Under the pieces are notes generated by a model. The model did not search any database. It was not told the DNA's origin and saw only the letters and a program-made list of their open reading frames with translations. This document shows, one piece after another, positions 10,725 to 10,793 of a DNA stretch of 10,793 bases. This stretch comes from an uncultured Oscillospiraceae bacterium (GTDB taxonomy: Bacteria; Bacillota; Clostridia; Oscillospirales; Oscillospiraceae): the NCBI GenBank assembly GCA_900769995.1, contig CAAGIT010000150.1, positions 1-10,793 on the forward strand, written 5' to 3'. Each line of letters starts with the position of its first letter. Position 1 is the first letter of the stretch. The position numbers were made by a program, and so were the translations under genes.

Positions 10725-10793
10725 TCAGAACAGAGCTCTGAGAAGACTCATGCCGCCCTTGGCGCCAAGGTCAAACAGATAAATGATCACGCC
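10725..10793 (-). CDS. secE: Preprotein translocase subunit SecE (C-terminal end, cut by window edge)
   Basis: SecE is the small clamp subunit of the SecYEG protein channel. Only the last 22 codons are present (GVIIYLFDLGAKGGMSLLRA then LF and TGA). They show the end of the membrane helix and a short tail, as in other SecE proteins. The call rests on this plus its place 5 nt upstream of nusG, the usual neighbour. Confidence 0.85.
   Translation of the reverse strand, partial: GVIIYLFDLGAKGGMSLLRALF

Noticed and set aside
10183..10782. A 199-codon plus-strand open frame opposite nusG
   Set aside because: It is antisense to a complete NusG with all motifs and runs into the secE end; not a gene.

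Overview
The window looks like chromosome from an endospore-forming member of the Clostridia (Firmicutes). The order Oscillospirales is my best guess, but that is inference. The evidence is a clear forespore sigma factor SigG, a YlmC/YmxH-type PRC-barrel protein, strong AGGAGG ribosome binding sites, consensus sigma-A promoters, and a Firmicutes-style L10 leader. No rRNA, tRNA, CRISPR array, transposase or phage gene is visible.

Layout, left to right. (1) 1-1054, minus strand: rpsB followed by the start of tsf, driven by a near-consensus promoter with an A/T-rich palindrome upstream. (2) 1087-3358: a YlmC/YmxH-like gene and sigG lie on the minus strand. Between them, on the plus strand, sits a two-gene cassette: a small Cys-rich protein with a membrane segment and an acidic repeated tail, overlapping a short radical-SAM enzyme. 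This cassette is the least understood part of the window. (3) 3359-4466, minus: a CDP-alcohol phosphatidyltransferase coupled to a tiny zinc-ribbon protein, then an intergenic region carrying a candidate forespore promoter for sigG. (4) 4467-6312, plus: an OmpR-type response regulator and its histidine kinase. They diverge from the phosphatidyltransferase across a region with a two-copy direct repeat at 11-bp period, a likely response-regulator operator. (5) 6359-7623, plus: rpsF-ssb-rpsR with its own promoter, structured leader and strong terminator. (6) 7671-10793, minus: secE (end only)-nusG-rplK-rplA, terminator, then rplJ-rplL with its own promoter, L10 leader and attenuator.

Most of the window is translation machinery, and its regulation is readable in the sequence: an L10 leader with an intrinsic attenuator before rplJ, two copies of a GTGGGAGG...TCACCAC RNA motif (one before rplK, one before rplA) that may be L1 autoregulatory sites, hairpins in the rpsF leader, and a hairpin between rpsB and tsf. 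Both rplA and rplJ start with TTG. The rplJ-rplL unit ends at a terminator facing rpsR, so rpoB-rpoC does not follow it as it does in many bacteria.

The best candidate for undescribed biology is the cassette at 1387-2582. Its small protein has a CX3CX2C motif with the same spacing as the radical-SAM cluster motif, then a hydrophobic segment ending in Gly-Cys, then three tail repeats of 21-22 residues. The partner radical-SAM enzyme resembles pyruvate formate-lyase activases but has no glycyl-radical enzyme beside it.
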